NCBI GenBank assembly: GCA_022842325.1
Contig: JALHPU010000013.1
Coordinates: forward strand, 1 to 64,000
DNA from: Sulfuritalea sp.
GTDB taxonomy: Bacteria > Pseudomonadota > Gammaproteobacteria > Burkholderiales > Rhodocyclaceae
DNA length: 64,000 nucleotides
Reading direction: 5' to 3'
This document shows, piece after piece, positions 60,169-64,000 of this stretch (positions within the stretch are counted from its first letter, which is position 1; each line of letters opens with the position of its first letter). Below the pieces are notes generated by a model. The model was not told the origin of the DNA, made no database searches, and saw only the letters and a list, made by a program, of their open reading frames with translations. The translations under genes were made by a program, and so were the position numbers.

Positions 60169-61146
60169 TCAGGACAGCTTCTCCAGCCCGGCGGGCGGCC
60201 AGCTCTCGAGTTTCATGCCCAGGGTCAGGCCGCGCGAAGCCAGCACTTCCTTGATTTCGTTGAGCGACTTGCGACCCAGATTGGGGGTCTTCAGCAACTC
60301 GGTTTCGGTGCGCTGGATCAGATCGCCGATGTAATAGATGTTCTCGGCCTTCAGGCAGTTGGCGGAGCGAACCGTCAGTTCGAGGTCATCGACCGGACGT
60401 ACCAGAACCGGATCTACCGAGGTCTGCTTGGGCGCCTCGGCGGACAGCGGCGTGCCTTCCAGATCGGCGAAAATCGACAACTGCTCCATCAGGATGCGGG
60501 CTGCGGTACGCACGGCCTCCTCGGCATTGTCGATGGCGCCGTTGGTTTCGATGTCGAGGATCAGCTTGTCGAGGTCGGTACGCTGTTCAACGCGCGCGGA
60601 TTCGACCGAGTAGCTGACACGGCGCACCGGGCTGAACGATGCGTCGAGCATGATCTGGCCGATGGCGCGGTTTTCACGGGCGATTTCGCGCTGATTGGCC
60701 GGCACATAGCCGCGGCCGGACTCGACGCGAATCTGCATGTTGAGCTTGCCGCCCGGCGCGATGTGGGCAATCACGTGATCCGGATTGACGATCTCGACGT
60801 CATGGGTGGTTTCGATGTCGCGCGCTGTGACCACGCCTTCGCCGTTGCGGGACAGGGTCAGCGTTGCTTCGCGACGATTGTGCATTTTCAGCACCACACC
60901 CTTGAGGTTCAACAGAACATCGACCACGTCTTCACGAACTCCGTCCAGCGTCGAATACTCGTGGAGCACGCCTTCGATCGATACCTCGGTCGGGGCGACG
61001 CCTTCCATCGAGGACAGCAGGATGCGGCGCAGGGCATTGCCCAGCGTATGGCCATAACCGCGCTCGAACGGCTCCATGACCACACGGGCATGCACCGGCG
61101 AAAGCTGCTGGACATCGATACTGCGGGGTTTCAGAAGTGTGTGCAT
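60169..61146 (-). CDS. rpoA: RNA polymerase alpha subunit
   Basis: 325 residues. N-terminal assembly domain ([20 protein letters not shown]) and C-terminal alpha-CTD with [20 protein letters not shown] and [14 protein letters not shown]. The ATG at 61146 has AAGGA at 6 bases; the ATG at 61152 adds two residues but abuts that same AAGGA. About 130 bases separate it from rplQ; no gene is seen there. Confidence 0.97.
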   Translation of the reverse strand: MHTLLKPRSIDVQQLSPVHARVVMEPFERGYGHTLGNALRRILLSSMEGVAPTEVSIEGVLHEYSTLDGVREDVVDVLLNLKGVVLKMHNRREATLTLSRNGEGVVTARDIETTHDVEIVNPDHVIAHIAPGGKLNMQIRVESGRGYVPANQREIARENRAIGQIMLDASFSPVRRVSYSVESARVEQRTDLDKLILDIETNGAIDNAEEAVRTAARILMEQLSIFADLEGTPLSAEAPKQTSVDPVLVRPVDDLELTVRSANCLKAENIYYIGDLIQRTETELLKTPNLGRKSLNEIKEVLASRGLTLGMKLESWPPAGLEKLS

Positions 61147-61207
61147 GTGCATTCCTTCAAATGGACGACGCCTGGCGTCCGAAGGACGCCAGGCGCAAAA
61201 CTACTTA

Positions 61208-61837
61208 TTAACGCGAATACAGTTCGACGACCAGACCCTCGTTGATCGAGGGCGGCAGATCTTCACGAGCCGGATAGGACTTGAATACGCCTTTGCCTGC
61301 CTTGGCGTCGACCTCGATCCACTGCGGGAAGCCGCGCGACTCGGCGGCTTCCAGCGCGGCCTTGGTGCGCAGGTGGCCACGCGTGCTGTCGAGCAACTGG
61401 ATGACGTCACCCGGGCGAACGCTGTAGGACGGGATATCCACGCGCTTGCCGTTGATCAGCACGCCGTTGTGGCGAACCACTTGACGGGCCTCGGCACGCG
61501 ATACGCCGAAACCCATGCGATAAGCGACGGTGTCAAGACGGCTTTCCAGCAGCTTGAGCAGGTTCTCGCCGGTCTGTCCCTTCTTGCGCTCGGCATCGCC
61601 GAACACCTTGCGGAACTGGCGCTCGAGCACGCCGTAGATGCGGCGGATCTTCTGCTTTTCACGCAGTTGCGTGCCATAGCCGGAAAGGCGCTGGCCGGAT
61701 TTCTGGCCATGCTGACCCGGCGCGTAGGCGCGGCGTTCAACGGAACATTTGTCAGTGAAACACTTTTCGCCTTTGAGGAAGAGCTTCTCGCCCTCGCGGC
61801 GGCACTGGCGGCACTTGGCATCTAGGTTGCGGGCCAT
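61208..61837 (-). CDS. rpsD: 30S ribosomal protein S4
   Basis: 209 residues, full length. [28 protein letters not shown] at the N-terminus carries a Zn-binding Cys set (C+ type). The S4 RNA-binding domain follows ([26 protein letters not shown]). It also has the usual autoregulatory role in the alpha operon. Confidence 0.97.
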   Translation of the reverse strand: MARNLDAKCRQCRREGEKLFLKGEKCFTDKCSVERRAYAPGQHGQKSGQRLSGYGTQLREKQKIRRIYGVLERQFRKVFGDAERKKGQTGENLLKLLESRLDTVAYRMGFGVSRAEARQVVRHNGVLINGKRVDIPSYSVRPGDVIQLLDSTRGHLRTKAALEAAESRGFPQWIEVDAKAGKGVFKSYPAREDLPPSINEGLVVELYSR

Positions 61838-61857
61838 GGTGTCGTATCCTTATTGCC

Positions 61858-62247
61858 TTAGATGCGGCGGCGCTTGGGCGGCCGGCATCCGTTGTGGGGA
61901 ATCGGGGTAATGTCGGTGATGCTGGTAATCTTCATGCCGAGTGCATTAAGCGCACGAACCGCTGACTCACGTCCGGGGCCGGGGCCCTTGATGCGAACTT
62001 CGAGATTCTTGACGCCACACTCCTGCGCTGCCTTGCCCGCCGCTTCAGCTGCAATCTGCGCGGCAAAAGGAGTCGACTTGCGCGAACCCTTGAAACCGGC
62101 TCCGCCAGAGGTAGCCCACGACAGGGCATTGCCCTGGCGATCGGTAATCGTGATGATGGTGTTGTTGAAGGAAGCATGAACGTGCGCGATACCTTCGGCG
62201 ACGTTCTTCTTGACCTTCTTGCGGACTTTGGTTGCGGTCTTAGCCAT
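61858..62247 (-). CDS. rpsK: 30S ribosomal protein S11
   Basis: 129 residues. Typical [44 protein letters not shown] in divided form, C-terminal [13 protein letters not shown]. Binds the 16S platform region. Confidence 0.97.
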   Translation of the reverse strand: MAKTATKVRKKVKKNVAEGIAHVHASFNNTIITITDRQGNALSWATSGGAGFKGSRKSTPFAAQIAAEAAGKAAQECGVKNLEVRIKGPGPGRESAVRALNALGMKITSITDITPIPHNGCRPPKRRRI

Positions 62248-62262
62248 GTAATGGTTCCTGGT

Positions 62263-62628
62263 TTACTTCTTGCCCATCGAAATCGCCTTGCGCGGTCCCT
62301 TGCGGGTACGCGCATTTGTGCGGGTGCGCTGACCGCGCACTGGCAGGCCGCGACGATGACGTACGCCGCGATAGCAGCCAAGGTCCATGAGGCGCTTGAT
62401 GTTCATCGTCGTTTCGCGGCGCAAATCGCCTTCGACGGTGAACCTGCCCACCTCTTCACGCAAGCGATCCATCTCGCTATCCGTGAGTTCCTTGATCTTG
62501 GCCGAACGCTTGACGCCAACGGCGTCGCAGATTTTCCGCGCACGGGTGCGGCCAATGCCATAGATCGCCGTCAGTGCGATCTCCGCGTGCTGGTGATTCG
62601 GGATGTTGACGCCTGCTATACGAGCCAT
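62263..62628 (-). CDS. rpsM: 30S ribosomal protein S13
   Basis: 121 residues. [20 protein letters not shown] start. The motifs [14 protein letters not shown] and [18 protein letters not shown] are diagnostic. Order rpsM-rpsK-rpsD-rpoA-rplQ is standard. Confidence 0.97.
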   Translation of the reverse strand: MARIAGVNIPNHQHAEIALTAIYGIGRTRARKICDAVGVKRSAKIKELTDSEMDRLREEVGRFTVEGDLRRETTMNIKRLMDLGCYRGVRHRRGLPVRGQRTRTNARTRKGPRKAISMGKK

Positions 62629-62717
62629 GTGCTTACCTGTTCGTCGCCGTTAATGCGGTGTGGTGGGTTAGCTGAAAAACGCGAAACCGTAGATTATATC
62701 TGATCGGGCCAGCTCAA

Positions 62718-62831
62718 TCAACCTTGACGCTGCTTGTGGCGCGGATCGGTACAGATGATCCTCACCACACCTTTGCGGCGGATGACTTTGCAATTGCGAC
62801 AGATACGTTTGACCGAAGCCAGAACTTTCAT
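62718..62831 (-). CDS. rpmJ: 50S ribosomal protein L36
   Basis: 37 residues, [20 protein letters not shown] then [17 protein letters not shown]. Zn ligands C-x2-C (residues 11 and 14), C27 and H32 mark a C+ L36. GGAG is 7 bases before the ATG at 62831. Between infA and rpsM as expected. Confidence 0.96.
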   Translation of the reverse strand: MKVLASVKRICRNCKVIRRKGVVRIICTDPRHKQRQG

Positions 62832-62857
62832 TGGAGTTCTCCGGAAATAATGCCTAA

Positions 62858-63076
62858 CTACTTGGCGCGGAACACGATGCGACCTTTGGTAAGGTCGTAG
62901 GGCGTGAGCTGCACGGTGACCTTGTCGCCTGGAAGAATGCGGATGTAGTGCATGCGCATTTTCCCGGAGATATGGCCAAGAACAACATGCCCGTTCTCAA
63001 GCTTGATGCGGAACGTGGCATTCGGGAGATTTTCGACGACCTCTCCCTGCATTTCAATTACATCTTCCTTCGACAT
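62858..63076 (-). CDS. infA: Translation initiation factor IF-1
   Basis: 72 residues, full-length S1-type OB fold: [42 protein letters not shown]. Three bases after the secY stop and 26 bases before rpmJ. Confidence 0.97.
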   Translation of the reverse strand: MSKEDVIEMQGEVVENLPNATFRIKLENGHVVLGHISGKMRMHYIRILPGDKVTVQLTPYDLTKGRIVFRAK

Positions 63077-63079
63077 GTT

Positions 63080-64000
63080 TCAACGAACCGGGAACCCGGC
63101 TCCTTTGAAGTTGGCCTTTTTCAGAAGACTTTCATACTGATGCGACATGACATAGGCCTGGACCTGCGACATGAAATCCATTGTCACCACAACGATAATC
63201 AACAGACTGGTACCGCCGAAATAGAACGGCACATTCCATTTGAGGATCAGGAACTCGGGCAACAGACAGACCGCCGTGATGTAGATGGCACCGGCCAGGG
63301 TCAGGCGGGTTAGGATTTTGTCGATGTAGCGCGCAGTCTGGTCACCGGGCCGAATGCCGGGAACAAACGCACCGCTCTTCTTCAGGTTGTCCGCTGTCTC
63401 CTTGGAGTTGAATACCAGCGCGGTATAGAAGAAGCAGAAGAACACGATTGCGGCTGCGTAGAGCATTACATAGATCGGCTGTCCCGGCGAGATCGTCGCG
63501 GCAATGTCCTTGAGCCAGGTCATGCCCTCGCCAGCGCCAAACCATCCGGCTGCAGTAGCCGGGAACAGGATGATCGAGGACGCAAAGATCGGCGGAATGA
63601 CGCCCGACATGTTCAGCTTCAGGGGCAGATGCGAACTCTGTCCGCCGTAGACCTTGTTGCCAACCTGGCGCTTGGCATAGTTCACCAGGATCTTGCGCTG
63701 GCCCTTTTCCACAAACACCACGAAGCCCGTGACCAGAACCGCCACACCGCAAATGAACAGAGCTGACAAGGCATGCATCGCACCAGTACGCACCAGTTCG
63801 AACAGACCGCCAAGGGCACTAGGCAAGCCCGCAGCGATGCCGGCGAAAATGATGATCGAAATGCCATTGCCCAGACCGCGTTCGGTGATCTGCTCGCCCA
63901 GCCACATCAGGAACATCGTGCCGGTGAGCAGGGTAAGCACGGTAACGAAGCGGAACATGAGGCCCGGATCGAGCACCAGTCCGGCCTGCGATTCAAGAGC
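63080..64000 (-). CDS. secY: Preprotein translocase subunit SecY, N-terminus cut by window edge
   Basis: The C-terminal ~306 residues are present and remain open to the window end. Membrane helices and motifs include [56 protein letters not shown] and the [19 protein letters not shown] region. The C-terminal motif is [16 protein letters not shown]. It forms the SecYEG channel. The start lies outside the window. Confidence 0.95.
   Translation of the reverse strand, partial: ALESQAGLVLDPGLMFRFVTVLTLLTGTMFLMWLGEQITERGLGNGISIIIFAGIAAGLPSALGGLFELVRTGAMHALSALFICGVAVLVTGFVVFVEKGQRKILVNYAKRQVGNKVYGGQSSHLPLKLNMSGVIPPIFASSIILFPATAAGWFGAGEGMTWLKDIAATISPGQPIYVMLYAAAIVFFCFFYTALVFNSKETADNLKKSGAFVPGIRPGDQTARYIDKILTRLTLAGAIYITAVCLLPEFLILKWNVPFYFGGTSLLIIVVVTMDFMSQVQAYVMSHQYESLLKKANFKGAGFPVR

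Overview
The window is GC-rich chromosomal DNA that looks like a betaproteobacterium, most likely a Rhodocyclales/Sterolibacteriaceae-type organism (Sulfuritalea-like). This rests on the secY-infA-rpmJ-rpsM-rpsK-rpsD-rpoA-rplQ order, a ferredoxin-type CysI followed by a DUF934 gene, a CysH with an Fe-S cysteine pattern, and an MSHA-type pilus locus. The organism call is inference from gene content only. No tRNA, rRNA, CRISPR array, transposase or phage gene was seen.

Positions 1-23234 hold a nearly complete MSHA-type IV pilus locus in several blocks. A leftward block, mshI-pilN-like-mshJ-mshK-mshL-mshM-mshN (9439 to 2952), encodes the alignment complex, secretin and accessory ATPase. A rightward block (9789-18386) encodes a 1550-residue MshQ-type (LamG + DUF6701) adhesin, then mshC/D/O/P-like minor pilins and a PglL-type oligosaccharyltransferase. 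A second leftward block (23234 to 18474) encodes the extension ATPase MshE with a c-di-GMP-binding MshEN domain, the platform protein MshG, an MshF-like protein and three further pilins. The last pilin has only 61 mature residues. At the left edge lies a second secretin plus ExeA-like ATPase carrying a SPOR domain, apparently part of another machine that continues outside the window.

Positions 23351-39214 are mostly housekeeping. They hold trmL, then gpsA / SH3 protein / secB / grxC / rhodanese / ArsR regulator, whose two cysteines match the persulfide sensors SqrR/BigR. Next come gpmA-envC-ctpA-hypothetical-moeB, a GGDEF-EAL protein, an orphan GspG-like pseudopilin, and ribD-nrdR-glyA with a histidine phosphatase. 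Positions 39225-43867 are a TRAP transporter operon (dctQ-dctM-dctP) behind a divergent FadR-type GntR regulator. Two identical TGGTCTGACCA operators, a promoter and a probable translated leader ORF lie between them. A PAS-PAS-PAS-GGDEF-EAL protein, a methyltransferase, a membrane-anchored spermidine-synthase-like protein, pmbA, yjgA and a small TIGR02647-type protein follow. Positions 52475-59501 are the sulfate assimilation locus: a CysB-type regulator divergent from tauE-cysI-DUF934-cysH-cysD-cysN. The right end is the distal part of the spc/alpha ribosomal operon, on the minus strand.

Two dispersed repeat families are the least explained structures. One is a ~45-bp two-hairpin element (TATCCC loop GGGATA CC GTC-stem-GAC ATAA) with four copies whose second stem differs in sequence but keeps its pairing. 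The other is a short GC-rich motif (core GTAGCGYCAGCGCCGACT or GTCCCGCCAGCGCCGACT) with about eleven exact or near copies. Its copies supply part of a prepilin leader in mshO and the stop codon of the spermidine-synthase-like gene, and two of them bracket that gene. The window also couples c-di-GMP enzymes with a c-di-GMP-responsive pilus ATPase, and sulfur assimilation with a likely persulfide sensor.
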